From positions 1-64,000 of the forward strand of contig NZ_JACHGJ010000013.1 in NCBI RefSeq assembly GCF_014207565.1: a stretch of 64,000 nucleotides of DNA, given 5' to 3'. Positions 1 to 8,624 of the stretch are shown here, piece by piece. The translations under genes were made by a program, and so were the position numbers. Under the pieces are notes generated by a model that worked only from the letters and a program-made list of their open reading frames with translations, ran no database searches and was not told the origin of the DNA. The first letter of the stretch is position 1; every line of letters starts with the position of its first letter. The stretch is from Spirochaeta isovalerica (GTDB lineage: Bacteria > Spirochaetota > Spirochaetia > DSM-2461).

Positions 1-10
1 TCTCCATGAT
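1..10 (-). rRNA. 5' end of a 16S rRNA gene, running off the window (partial)
   Basis: Read on the minus strand, the window ends in ATCATGGAGA. This would continue into the universal 16S start (GAGTTTGATCCTGG) just outside the window. Only about ten bases are inside, so the call rests mainly on the upstream leader, which has a strong promoter, a GC-rich hairpin and a BoxA-like site. Direction of transcription is leftward. The exact mature 5' end cannot be fixed. Confidence 0.45.
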
Positions 11-108
11 TTATTTTATCACTCCGAAGAGCGATAATTTCATCATAAAAAATCTGAAACTCAAAAGTTCATTTTCGTATTCTCTTCCCTTCCCTAATTA
101 ACAATAAC

Positions 109-188
109 TTGTTAAAGAACAGTGCAAACATCGGCGTCTCCGCCTAGCGTGCTCTGAGAGATTAATACTTTTCGTTAAAATGTGTCAA
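109..188 (-). promoter_or_regulatory. rRNA operon promoter and BoxA-like antitermination site
   Basis: On the minus strand there is a consensus -35 TTGACA at 188-183 and a -10-like TATTAA/TTAATC at about 167-160. A GC-rich segment with the inverted repeat GGCGGAGACGCC follows. Next is GTTCTTTAACAA at 120-109, which closely matches the BoxA core of bacterial rrn leaders. About 100 bases of AT-rich leader then reach the window edge. BoxA recruits the NusB/NusE antitermination complex in known rrn operons; that role here is inferred. Confidence 0.6.
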
Positions 189-242
189 CAGGTTTTAAAG
201 AAATAATCTCTATTTTTTTCGAGACTTTTCATCCATTATTTT

Positions 243-962
243 TTACGGCGTATTTTCGACTCGAATCGATCCATCCCGCTTAATAATATAAGTTGATCTT
301 GAAAGTAACTCGTTTGAAATAGGCTCCGTACTCACTTGACTGCTAATGTATAGAAATGCCGGGATCGTTAAATGCAATAAACTATCATCAATCTGATCAG
401 ATCCTTGAACCAGCTGATGGAAATTGATATATGTAGAAGCAGGCATAAAGAATAGGAACTGAGAAAAATCCAATCGGGAAATATAAGGAATAACCGATTC
501 ACCTTTGGCCTTGTAATAACTGTATTCCATATCTTTTTCGTTAATTTCAATAATATATCCACTTTCATTTTTCTGAAGTACCCTAAAATGTATTGCCACC
601 TGGTCTCGTACAGGTGTGTATTCTGACAGCGCTGAATGGAACAAGATAGATATAGCAAATAATAAAACTCCAGTAACAAGCCATGTCAGATTTTTTATAT
701 AATGAAATGATAGAGAAAATAGGATAACAAAGATAAGACAGAATATAGTAATTCTAGTAAGAGGAAATGAATCTACCTCGGCTGCAAGTAATCCAGCTAT
801 TATAAAAATGAAAATAAACATCATCTGAACTAGAAAGATATGAGACATGGCATCCCATTTTTCTTTTTTACCCGGTTCTCGCAGGACTTTAAATAAATCA
901 GCAGTGATAGCTCCACAAAAAATAGAGGAGATAAATAAATATGTATAAAAATTGTGAAGCAT
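243..962 (-). CDS. Hypothetical membrane protein, four N-terminal TM segments
   Basis: A 239-residue protein of no family I recognise. The N-terminal half has about four hydrophobic segments (roughly residues 5-22, 42-62, 68-87 and 91-110). A soluble tail of about 125 residues follows and ends without further membrane segments. A good ribosome site (AAAAGGAGAATGGA) precedes the ATG, supporting this start. It lies directly upstream of the rRNA promoter, in the same direction. No function is proposed. Confidence 0.6.
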   Translation of the reverse strand: MLHNFYTYLFISSIFCGAITADLFKVLREPGKKEKWDAMSHIFLVQMMFIFIFIIAGLLAAEVDSFPLTRITIFCLIFVILFSLSFHYIKNLTWLVTGVLLFAISILFHSALSEYTPVRDQVAIHFRVLQKNESGYIIEINEKDMEYSYYKAKGESVIPYISRLDFSQFLFFMPASTYINFHQLVQGSDQIDDSLLHLTIPAFLYISSQVSTEPISNELLSRSTYIIKRDGSIRVENTP

Positions 963-1097
963 TCCATTCTCCTTTTAACCTATTTTAAAGCATCTCACTG
1001 ATAAACTATCAAAATATTACCTGTTCCAATATATAAAAACTCATTTTAGTATGATATCATTATAATAATTAATAACTTATTTAACGGAGATCTATAC

Positions 1098-2942
1098 ATG
1101 AAAATTAAGTCCAAGCTGATTCTGATAAACAGCGGATTGTTATTTTCTTTCATTTTGTCTCTTGCTATCTACATTATATTGACAATCCCTTCTGTCAGAA
1201 TTGAACGCGAGAAGCAGACTCTTAATACTCTAGAACTCAATTTCATGGAATACAGAAATGCTATAAACCAAATACCTTATACTTTGTTTTTGAAGCAGCG
1301 CGGTCTTGTTCAGGAACTGGGAGAGCAGACCCTGAATTCCTTTGAATCCATTTCAAATCTTACAACAATGATCAACGCAAGCGAAGCTATAGCTGAAGCA
1401 ATCGGGAAAATTGAGAACATCTTCTCGCTGGTTCAAAACAACTTTACCCGGCTCGATTCGGAAATGAATCAACTTGAGAATGATGCTGTTCTGATTTTCG
1501 GAACAACTGATGGTTTTAAAATTCCTGATTTATATTCGAAAAAAGAGGCTCTTGATCACGAAAACATAAGAAGAGTCTTTAATCACCTGACCAATCTCAA
1601 CAGTGCTATTCTCAGTATGGATTTTAACTTACAGTCCTCTCTCAATATTCTGAATGAGCAGAAAATTATAATTGATAAAGAAATAAACAGATTAAAAATA
1701 AGAAGTCTGACTATTGCGGCAATTGTCATATCGGCTATGTTCATAATTGCTATTTTTACCGTCATGGTTTTATCAAACCGCTTAGGAAAATCCATCGGTA
1801 AAATTGTAGAAAACATAGTTACGATGAAGGATGGAGATTTAACTGTCAAATTTGATGATAAATACAAAGACGACATTGGTCTGCTCTGCAGCGATTTAAA
1901 TCTCTTTCAGAAAGGATTATCTGATTCTATTAAAAATATCCAAAGCATTTCAAACAAAAACATTTCCGTTCAGAACGATTTATTTTCAGCTGTAAAGCAA
2001 ACTGATGAAACATCAACCAACATTGATCGGAACGCGAATGAAATCGCAGGCAGAATTGACGCATTGAAAGATAACATTGATGTCTCTTATAAAGCTGTAG
2101 ATCAGGTTGATAGAGTTTTCACGACTTTAAATGATCAGGTTGCCGAACAAATGGCGATGGTTGAAGAGTCTACCGCTTCCGTCACTGAGATGATTTCTTC
2201 AATAGAAAGCATTGCCAGAATAACGGAATCTAAAACAGCTGCCATTGACCAGCTCGTCAGGACATCGGCGAACGGCTCTGAAAGGCTTAATGTGACGACG
2301 GGAATCATAAACCAGATTAATGATAAAATAGATAACATTTCCCAAATGGCCAGCATCATTAAAAGTATTGCGAATCAAACGAACCTGCTGGCAATGAATG
2401 CTGCTATAGAAGCCGCTCATGCCGGTGATTCGGGAAGAGGTTTTGCAGTCGTTGCCGACGAGATTCGAAAATTGGCCGAAGCTTCGTCAAAGCAATCCAA
2501 CGAAATATCTTCCAACTTGAAGGAAATCGTGGAAAATATCGAAAATGCTCAGGCTTCAGGAAGCGTTACCAGTCTGGCATATAGTGAAGTGGATAGCGAA
2601 ATAATTCAGTTTTCTCAATCTCTTTATGAGATTTCTACTAGTATTACAGAGCTAAAAAGCGGTGGGGAGCAGATTCTGGAAGCCATGACTTCTCTTCAGG
2701 ATGTCTCCATAAATGTAAAAAACAGCTCTAATGATCTCTCCGACGCATCAGAGAGTATGAAAAGTGAGATGAGCAGTGTTAAAAACATAACTGAGGAAGT
2801 TCACTCAAAGATTAATGATGTTTCTCTTGGCGTCAGAGAAGTATCACAGTCTGTCAACTCAATAACTCAACTGGCCAACAGTGTCGGTTCTGTTACGGAA
2901 AACCTCAATAAGGAAGTCAGCCGATTTAAAACAGAAGACTGA
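1098..2942 (+). CDS. Methyl-accepting chemotaxis protein
   Basis: A 614-residue transmembrane chemoreceptor. TM1 spans about residues 9-29. A mostly helical periplasmic or extracytoplasmic sensor region of about 170 residues follows, then TM2 at about 203-226 and a HAMP linker. The long signalling domain has the highly conserved hairpin tip ([15 protein letters not shown], then [16 protein letters not shown]). It would signal to CheA/CheW. There is no recognisable CheR-docking pentapeptide at the C-terminus. GGAG lies eleven bases before the ATG. It is monocistronic, with a terminator immediately after the stop. The ligand cannot be predicted. Confidence 0.95.
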   Translation: MKIKSKLILINSGLLFSFILSLAIYIILTIPSVRIEREKQTLNTLELNFMEYRNAINQIPYTLFLKQRGLVQELGEQTLNSFESISNLTTMINASEAIAEAIGKIENIFSLVQNNFTRLDSEMNQLENDAVLIFGTTDGFKIPDLYSKKEALDHENIRRVFNHLTNLNSAILSMDFNLQSSLNILNEQKIIIDKEINRLKIRSLTIAAIVISAMFIIAIFTVMVLSNRLGKSIGKIVENIVTMKDGDLTVKFDDKYKDDIGLLCSDLNLFQKGLSDSIKNIQSISNKNISVQNDLFSAVKQTDETSTNIDRNANEIAGRIDALKDNIDVSYKAVDQVDRVFTTLNDQVAEQMAMVEESTASVTEMISSIESIARITESKTAAIDQLVRTSANGSERLNVTTGIINQINDKIDNISQMASIIKSIANQTNLLAMNAAIEAAHAGDSGRGFAVVADEIRKLAEASSKQSNEISSNLKEIVENIENAQASGSVTSLAYSEVDSEIIQFSQSLYEISTSITELKSGGEQILEAMTSLQDVSINVKNSSNDLSDASESMKSEMSSVKNITEEVHSKINDVSLGVREVSQSVNSITQLANSVGSVTENLNKEVSRFKTED

Positions 2943-2951
2943 CCACCCCCA

Positions 2952-2985
2952 AAAAAAGCCTGCTTTAAAATAAGCAGGCTTTTTT
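2952..2985. terminator. Bidirectional terminator between the MCP gene and thrS
   Basis: A stem GCCTGCTT/AAGCAGGC is flanked by A-runs on the left and T-runs on the right. It can therefore end transcription of both the rightward chemoreceptor gene and the leftward thrS gene, whose stop codons lie either side. Confidence 0.85.
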
Positions 2986-2998
2986 AGTCTTCAACCGA

Positions 2999-4750
2999 TC
3001 AAGGAAGTTCTTTCGATTCAATTTTATCCATGATCATCTGAACAGCATCATGCATGGGCATACCGTTCTTCTGCTCACCGGTTCTGATTCGAATGCTGAC
3101 CGCTTTCTCATTCATCTCATTTTCCCCGACAACAATCATGTAGGGTATTTTCTGAGTTTGGGCGTTGCGGATTTTTGCATTCATCCTCTCATCGGAAAAA
3201 TCTGTTTCAACACGGATTCCTGCTGCGCGGAAGTTTTTCTCAACCTCTTTGGCATAATCATCGAATTTGGCAGATACGGGTATAACCATTGCCTGTACAG
3301 GACTGAGCCATACGGGGAATGCTCCTCCGAAGTTTTCAACCAATACACCGAAGAATCTCTCAATCGATCCTAGAAGCGCTCTGTGTATCATGAAGGGACG
3401 TTTTTCCTTACCGTCCTTATCGACAAAAACCATATCGAATCTTTCAGAAAGATTAAAGTCAAACTGCACGGTGGAGAGCTGCCATTCACGTCCCATTGTG
3501 TCTTTTACCTTCAAGTCGATTTTGGGCCCGTAGAAAGCGCCACCGCCTTCGTCGACACCATATTCGAGACCTTCTTTCTCAATAGCTTTTCTCAAGGATT
3601 CAGTTGCCAGATCCCAGTCTTTTTTCTCTCCTACACTTTTTTCCGGCATGGTGGAAAGGTAGGCGCTGATGTCTTCAAAGCCGAAAGATCTGAGCATGAA
3701 AAGAGAAAATCTGAGTACTTCGAGAATTTCATCTTCTACCTGGTCGGGAGTACAGATGATGTGTGCATCATCCTGAGTAAAGCCCCGGACTCTCATTAAT
3801 CCGTGAAGAGTTCCTGATTTTTCATATCTGTAGACTGTACCCAGTTCGGCCCAGCGGAAAGGAAGTTCCCGATAAGAATGCTTTCCGTTGTTGTAGATCA
3901 TGATGTGGAATGGACAGTTCATAGGCTTGGCGTAATAGTCGCTTTTATCCATTTCCATGGGCTGAAACATGCTCTCGTTGTAGAATCCCAGATGGCCGGA
4001 GGTTTCCCAGAGCCAGGATTTACCGACATGGGGAGTAAAAACCATTTCATAACCGTTTTTGTAGTGCTCCTGTCTCCAGAAGTCTTCAATAGCGACTCTG
4101 ATTCTTGCCCCTTTGGGATGCCAGTAAACCATTCCGGGACCGGCTTCTTCATGAAGCGAAAACAAATCAAGCTCTTTACCGATTTTTCTGTGATCCCGTT
4201 TCTCCATTTCCTCCAGATGCTGAAGATGCATTTTCAGATCTTTCGGATTGGAAAAAGCTGTTCCATAGATTCTCTGGAGCATGGGCCTTTTCTCATCGCC
4301 TCTCCAGTAAGCGCCTGCAGTTTTCAGCAGTTTGAAAGACTGAGGATTGAGGCGGCTGGTATCCTCGACATGAGGACCACGGCACAGATCCTTGAAATCG
4401 CCCATTTGATAAACAGAAATCTCTTCTGTTTCAGGCAACTCTTCAATCAGCTCAAGCTTATAAGGCTGATCTGCAAAAAGAGCTTTGGCTTCTTCTTTGG
4501 AAACGACGGATCTTTCAAATCCGCTACGGGATTTGATGATTTCTTTCATGGATTCTTCGATTACACCGAGGTCATCAGGTGTGATGGATCTGGGAAGATC
4601 GAAATCGTAATAGAATCCGTTTTCGATAGCGGGACCGATGGCAATTTTCGCATCGGGGAACATCTTCAGAACTGCTCCCGCCATGACATGAGCCATTGAA
4701 TGGCGCATAGTCTGTTGTTTTTCAAGCTTTTTAGCTTCTTTGTCGGACAT
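2999..4750 (-). CDS. thrS: Threonyl-tRNA synthetase lacking the TGS domain
   Basis: Charges tRNA-Thr with threonine in the cytoplasm. The 583-residue protein starts directly at the editing domain (HSMAH with His17 and His21; LCRGPH with Cys123 and His127). It lacks the N-terminal TGS domain of the 640-residue enterobacterial enzyme. The catalytic core keeps the zinc ligands Cys279, His330 and His456, motif 2 (RYEKSG) and motif 3 (HRALLGSIERF). The anticodon-binding domain occupies the last 100 residues. Editing and synthesis therefore look intact. TGS-less forms are known in some spirochaetes. Expression is under the T-box element just upstream. Confidence 0.97.
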   Translation of the reverse strand: MSDKEAKKLEKQQTMRHSMAHVMAGAVLKMFPDAKIAIGPAIENGFYYDFDLPRSITPDDLGVIEESMKEIIKSRSGFERSVVSKEEAKALFADQPYKLELIEELPETEEISVYQMGDFKDLCRGPHVEDTSRLNPQSFKLLKTAGAYWRGDEKRPMLQRIYGTAFSNPKDLKMHLQHLEEMEKRDHRKIGKELDLFSLHEEAGPGMVYWHPKGARIRVAIEDFWRQEHYKNGYEMVFTPHVGKSWLWETSGHLGFYNESMFQPMEMDKSDYYAKPMNCPFHIMIYNNGKHSYRELPFRWAELGTVYRYEKSGTLHGLMRVRGFTQDDAHIICTPDQVEDEILEVLRFSLFMLRSFGFEDISAYLSTMPEKSVGEKKDWDLATESLRKAIEKEGLEYGVDEGGGAFYGPKIDLKVKDTMGREWQLSTVQFDFNLSERFDMVFVDKDGKEKRPFMIHRALLGSIERFFGVLVENFGGAFPVWLSPVQAMVIPVSAKFDDYAKEVEKNFRAAGIRVETDFSDERMNAKIRNAQTQKIPYMIVVGENEMNEKAVSIRIRTGEQKNGMPMHDAVQMIMDKIESKELP

Positions 4751-4777
4751 AAATGCCTCCTGGTACTTTCGCGGGGT

Positions 4778-5109
4778 AAAAAAAAGACATTTTATTTTTC
4801 ACCCCTGAAAACTTAATTTGATAAAAGTTTCCTAAGGACGAAAAACAAAATGTCTTCCGCGTTACCACCTTAATTCGCTACAGCTAGTGTATTCTCTGCA
4901 GCGCACTCAGCTCTCCCTTGACGCGGGATGTCGGCACGGGATACTCGGCGAAAGCCTTTGACCCGCACAGCTCGGGAGTGGTTTTCACAGATTCTTACGT
5001 CGATCATCTTCCAGCCCAGGGATGATCTCTCTCGTGACGCAGGGGATTGTTACTCGTCTCCGTCCATGCCTTTGTTCTATAATATCAGGATATAAGGCTT
5101 TAAAGTCAA
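4778..5109 (-). promoter_or_regulatory. T-box riboswitch (threonine type) with promoter, upstream of thrS
   Basis: Read on the minus strand: a promoter (TTGACT near 5109, TATTAT near 5084), then a Stem I region with GAGUAA and the AGAGAG motif followed by a long hairpin (AUCAUC/GAUGAU). A specifier-loop candidate contains ACC (Thr) in GAAAACCACUCC. The T-box core AAGGTGGTAACGCGG is at 4871-4857. A terminator whose arms AAGACATTTT and AAAATGTCTT are followed by eight T lies at 4856-4778, before the thrS ribosome site. Uncharged tRNA-Thr would pair with the T-box core and block the terminator. The ACC specifier agrees with the downstream gene. Confidence 0.9.
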
Positions 5110-5117
5110 GTACGCTC

Positions 5118-5146
5118 TTCAAAGTAAAAGATATTTTCCCTATAAT
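5118..5146 (+). promoter_or_regulatory. Promoter of the small orphan gene, placed for a leaderless mRNA
   Basis: TTCAAA at 5118-5123, 17 bases, then a perfect TATAAT at 5141-5146. The in-frame ATG at 5154 starts seven bases after the -10, about where transcription would begin, and no ribosome site is present. Confidence 0.5.
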
Positions 5147-5153
5147 GGGATTA

Positions 5154-5441
5154 ATGGAAATAGTTGAAGGAATAACAGAAAACTACCTGATCATGTACAT
5201 AGAGCGTGATGCAGAAGGGCATATCAAAAAAGTCCTGGATGCAGATGGAAGCGAGGTAGAAAAACAAATGCTGGCCCATTCATTTCTGGCCAGCGGTTGC
5301 GAAGGTGGATTCATCTACAAGGATGATTTTATCGAGATGGACAATTATTACGAGTTCAGAAAAGACAAAGCTTCCCGGCATCAGCGGTTCAAGTCAAGAA
5401 AACTGCCGAAAACAGTTAAGCCCAAAGCATCTAAAAGCTGA
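5154..5441 (+). CDS. Small hypothetical protein, basic C-terminus
   Basis: About 95 residues (98 if the ATG at 5145 is used) and no family recognised. The first half is acidic to neutral and beta-like. The last 25 residues are strongly basic (RHQRFKSRKLPK), suggesting a nucleic-acid or ribosome contact, which is inference only. No Shine-Dalgarno site precedes either ATG. A TATAAT seven bases upstream suggests a leaderless transcript. The frame also runs upstream through the thrS leader, but that part is better explained by the T-box. Its end overlaps the convergent barrel protein gene by 11 bases. Confidence 0.5.
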   Translation: MEIVEGITENYLIMYIERDAEGHIKKVLDADGSEVEKQMLAHSFLASGCEGGFIYKDDFIEMDNYYEFRKDKASRHQRFKSRKLPKTVKPKASKS

Positions 5442-6435
5442 AAGCGGCGTTAAGGGACAAGGAGAGGGACTGGTACTGGATTCCAGCCCCACCGGGAAAG
5501 GTTCCGGCTGGAGTTCCCGAGTCATAATAGGCATATGTGATTCCTTTTGATTCAAAAAGGTATTCTCCTGAGATCAGAAATTTTAAACTGAACAGTGGAG
5601 ATAACTGGATTCCCGCTTCCAGTGTTCCAGAGAGATATTGCCCGAAATAAGTTCTATCGTAAAAATGAAGACCTCTTAAAATGTGATGATCGTGATCCAT
5701 TCCGAAGACAAATGGGCTGTAACCTATGTTAGCTTTCAAAAAAAAACCATAGCGGCTCCTATAGCCACCTCTCAGGCCGATGTAGGGAATATGGAGAGCG
5801 AGTCTGTAATCGATACCATTGGTTCCTACTTCAATGACATCCTCGATTCCATCATATTCAGAATCTATAATTGAGTCTGTCCAATCCCAGAACAAATATT
5901 TATATCCCATAACCGAAAGTAGCGACCAATTGGGATTTTCTAAAAAGTCGTAGGAACCATTGGCATCGATAAGAACAGAATTGACGATATCAACAGTACT
6001 GAGAGACCAATGGGACAAATCGGTCTTTCCATCTCTATCATGTAAAATGTTATATGCTCCATATTTGTCTTGTAGTACCCAATCATAGTCATTCATATAT
6101 CCGCTACCATCAGTGACAGCTTTCCAGATCCCGAAATTGACATAGACACGATTCTGAAAATTGAGAGACGCAGACATTCCGGTATACAAAACATCTGTAA
6201 TGTCCCAGATAAGCTCACTTAGGTAATATCCATTAGAACTGCTCATGCCCTGCGTACTTTCGTCTCCCGTATCAAAGACGATTTCTCGGGACTGACCATA
6301 TAAAAATCCGAATGAAGGCTCCACTGTAATACCGAACATATTTCCTTCTGGAAGAATAGCGCCTTCAAGACTATCGAATGCCATGAGAGGAAAATAAGAG
6401 GATAAAACTAGAACGAGTAGAATAAACCGTTTCAA
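5431..6435 (-). CDS. Predicted outer-membrane beta-barrel protein
   Basis: A 334-residue exported protein. The TTG start at 6435 is chosen because AGGAG lies five bases before it and the next residues form a classic signal peptide (Lys-Arg, then FILLVLVLSSYFPLMA). Starting at the first ATG instead would overlap ispH and bury the signal. The mature part is rich in alternating aromatic and polar residues, and the chain ends in a Phe-terminated strand (LNAAFSF), typical of outer-membrane barrels. It is the last gene of an operon after ispH, 13 bases downstream. The substrate is unknown. Confidence 0.7.
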   Translation of the reverse strand: MKRFILLVLVLSSYFPLMAFDSLEGAILPEGNMFGITVEPSFGFLYGQSREIVFDTGDESTQGMSSSNGYYLSELIWDITDVLYTGMSASLNFQNRVYVNFGIWKAVTDGSGYMNDYDWVLQDKYGAYNILHDRDGKTDLSHWSLSTVDIVNSVLIDANGSYDFLENPNWSLLSVMGYKYLFWDWTDSIIDSEYDGIEDVIEVGTNGIDYRLALHIPYIGLRGGYRSRYGFFLKANIGYSPFVFGMDHDHHILRGLHFYDRTYFGQYLSGTLEAGIQLSPLFSLKFLISGEYLFESKGITYAYYDSGTPAGTFPGGAGIQYQSLSLSLNAAFSF

Positions 6436-6448
6436 AGGGGCTCCTATC

Positions 6449-7279
6449 TCAAAGATGCAGAAGTGAATTTTCCACTTCATCAACTATCCAGTCCGGTGTA
6501 GATGCTCCGGCAGTCAGACCTATTGTATCATAACTGGAAATTTCAGGAGGGATTTCCTCAACAGTTGAAATGTGCCAGCAAGGGACGTTCATCTCTTTAA
6601 CAGTCAGATAAAGACGCTTTGTGTTGGCACTGTTTTTTCCGCCAATAACAAGAAGGGCATCGACTTCCCCTGCAAGTTTTTTAACTGCGTTCTGTCTGTC
6701 ATTTGTGGCGGAACAGATGCTGTTGTGGACAATAACATTCCGGTTCTTCTCTTTCAAAACCCGGCAAACCGATTCGAACTCGCTTTCTTTTATTGTTGTT
6801 TGACTGATAACCATGCTTTTATCAGGCGGATTTATAAGAGAAGCCTCATCTGCATTTCCAATAATGTCAAAATCATCCGCATAGCCGGCGAGACCTTTTA
6901 TCTCTCCATGATTTTTATCCCCAACGATAATAATATGGTAGCCTAGAGAACTGTATTTCTGAACGATTTTATGTGACGCTATGACTTTAGGGCAAGTGCC
7001 ATCGATAATTTCGACACCTTTATCTTCAAGTTTTTTTCTCTCTGATAGAGGTACCCCATGCGCCCTGATAACAGCTCTCCCCTCTTTAACTTCTTCAATA
7101 GACTCTACAGCCGGAATACCAAGCGAAGCGAATTTATCAACTATCTGCTGATTGTGAATAATCGGGCCAAGGGTTACGGCATTGTCTTCTTTTTCATCGG
7201 CGATTTTTTGAACTATTGCAACTGCCCGTTCAACACCCATACAGAATCCCATTGCCTTTGCTCTGATGATTTTTTTCAT
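6449..7279 (-). CDS. ispH: 4-hydroxy-3-methylbut-2-enyl diphosphate reductase
   Basis: Last step of the non-mevalonate isoprenoid pathway: reduces HMBPP to IPP and DMAPP with a [4Fe-4S] cluster. The 276-residue protein has the three cluster cysteines (Cys13 in GFCMG, Cys96 in DGTCPKV, Cys189 in SICSATNDRQ) and the conserved substrate histidines near 42, 74 and 124. The ATG at 7279 has GGAG at a proper distance. A TTG twelve bases upstream is part of that ribosome site rather than a start. It follows the deacetylase-like gene by one base and precedes the barrel gene, so the three are probably co-transcribed. Confidence 0.95.
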   Translation of the reverse strand: MKKIIRAKAMGFCMGVERAVAIVQKIADEKEDNAVTLGPIIHNQQIVDKFASLGIPAVESIEEVKEGRAVIRAHGVPLSERKKLEDKGVEIIDGTCPKVIASHKIVQKYSSLGYHIIIVGDKNHGEIKGLAGYADDFDIIGNADEASLINPPDKSMVISQTTIKESEFESVCRVLKEKNRNVIVHNSICSATNDRQNAVKKLAGEVDALLVIGGKNSANTKRLYLTVKEMNVPCWHISTVEEIPPEISSYDTIGLTAGASTPDWIVDEVENSLLHL

Positions 7280-7280
7280 A

Positions 7281-8444
7281 TCAGTCTCCAATCAGAATAT
7301 AATTCTGATCATTTTCATTAATATCATAATCCGATAAATCGAAAGGATACTCAGGACTCTTTACAAGAACAGCTCTTCTATTCCTGTATAATTCTGTTTC
7401 TTTAAGCCTTTTCAGAACTTCTTCAAAATTCCCGTTGTCCACACCGATCCTGGAAATATCATATCTATTCACTTCCCCGGAATCAACAGGTTTTGTAAAC
7501 TCGTTATTATAATCGAAAGCTCCTGCTATGGTATTACCTCCATAGTTGAAATTCTTAACTGTCAATTGTCGTTCCGGTGTTATGTCCCCTATTCCATAGG
7601 AATAGGCCAGTGTAGATTTTCCTTCTGTCTGAATCCCGTAACTGTTGAGAACATCATAATATCCAATTAATTCGAAGAGGTATTCCAGTTCAGAGACAAC
7701 CTCGGTGACATAATGATGTAGAGTGTGGTTTCCCAGGTAGAAATTCCGGTTAAGGTAGACCAGTTTTGATTGTACGGCCGGCATGGCCAGATAAGGTGGC
7801 CCCGGATTAAACCCGCCACCGGTCTGGCGGAAGGGAATGGCATCGAATGTCAGGTAAAAAGTGAAATTTCTACGCCCCTGCTCGAGAGGAAGATATTTCT
7901 CGAGAACATAGACCATACAATCATCAGATATGACATAATCACCATTTTCCATCACAAAGGAAGAATTTTTTAGTGCTTTGACCGTCTGGTAATAAAAAAC
8001 ACCTGAAGAGCTGTCATCACAACCGAGAACAACAGGAAAGCTTCCGTTTACAGCAAATGTAAAGTCTCCCTCAATAAGCTGCAGATCGGTCATGACATGA
8101 AACCGATTATCATTGAAAAAAATCAGTAAAGATTCGAACCGTTCAAGAGTCAGCTCGAGATGCGGATCATCACCAATCCTGTGAAAAGCGAGAACAGGGA
8201 TATATCCATCACCGGTTCTGGGTGCCAGATATGAGATTTTTCCTTCATTTCGGATAACGGGATTATCCCAATCAAGATATTGCGCCAGGGCATCTTCGGG
8301 ATTTTCCATTTCTCCCATTGAAAAAAGAAATTCTCCCGGGCGTAGTACTCCATCACGGGTTTTGACTAATCGATACATTTGTTCCGTATGACCAAGAGTC
8401 GGGAGAAAAAGGAACAGGAATAAATAAATTATGTAATTTCTCAT
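7281..8444 (-). CDS. Secreted polysaccharide deacetylase-like protein
   Basis: A 387-residue exported protein with a signal peptide (MRNYIIYLFLFLFLPTLG). The start is placed at 8444 because the upstream extension is not signal-like. The body resembles the NodB/polysaccharide deacetylase fold: VLAFHRIG near the front, GCDDSSSG at the usual TFDD metal-site position, and GNHTLHHY matching the His-x3-His motif. These suggest a metal-dependent carbohydrate esterase, but similarity is partial and the first motif is divergent. It begins the operon with ispH and the barrel gene. Confidence 0.6.
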   Translation of the reverse strand: MRNYIIYLFLFLFLPTLGHTEQMYRLVKTRDGVLRPGEFLFSMGEMENPEDALAQYLDWDNPVIRNEGKISYLAPRTGDGYIPVLAFHRIGDDPHLELTLERFESLLIFFNDNRFHVMTDLQLIEGDFTFAVNGSFPVVLGCDDSSSGVFYYQTVKALKNSSFVMENGDYVISDDCMVYVLEKYLPLEQGRRNFTFYLTFDAIPFRQTGGGFNPGPPYLAMPAVQSKLVYLNRNFYLGNHTLHHYVTEVVSELEYLFELIGYYDVLNSYGIQTEGKSTLAYSYGIGDITPERQLTVKNFNYGGNTIAGAFDYNNEFTKPVDSGEVNRYDISRIGVDNGNFEEVLKRLKETELYRNRRAVLVKSPEYPFDLSDYDINENDQNYILIGD

Positions 8445-8464
8445 ATCCGCTGATAAAACAAGAA

Positions 8465-8486
8465 TCCCCGACCTGTAGGTTCGGGG
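8465..8486 (-). terminator. Candidate terminator hairpin upstream of the deacetylase-like gene
   Basis: CCCCGACC and GGTTCGGGG pair with one bulge around a four-base loop. On the minus strand the stem is followed by ATTCTTGTTTT. It would end read-through from secF before the next operon. Confidence 0.45.
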
Positions 8487-8576
8487 TATTCCTGTTTGGA
8501 AAGTATGCGGCTGATCCGCCTGGAAGAAAAAAGCCACAATAGCCGAAGTATGTTCGTACCTTATGGCAAACCGAAT

Positions 8577-8603
8577 AAGGCTGCCTCGCCTTGAGACAGC
8601 CTT
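8577..8603 (-). terminator. Hairpin after secF
   Basis: AAGGCTG and CAGCCTT arms sit 22 bases beyond the secF stop on the minus strand. The following tract (ATTCGGTTT) is only weakly T-rich, so this may be an mRNA 3' stabilising stem rather than an efficient terminator. Confidence 0.4.
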
Positions 8604-8624
8604 AATAAAGGCTGAATTTATATA

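Noticed and set aside
3878-4699. Plus-strand frame of 273 codons opposite thrS
   Set aside because: Complement of conserved ThrRS motifs; no start signal.
5022-5153. N-terminal extension of the small gene into the thrS leader
   Set aside because: This stretch is T-box Stem I and promoter on the other strand; a later ATG placed after a TATAAT is a better start.
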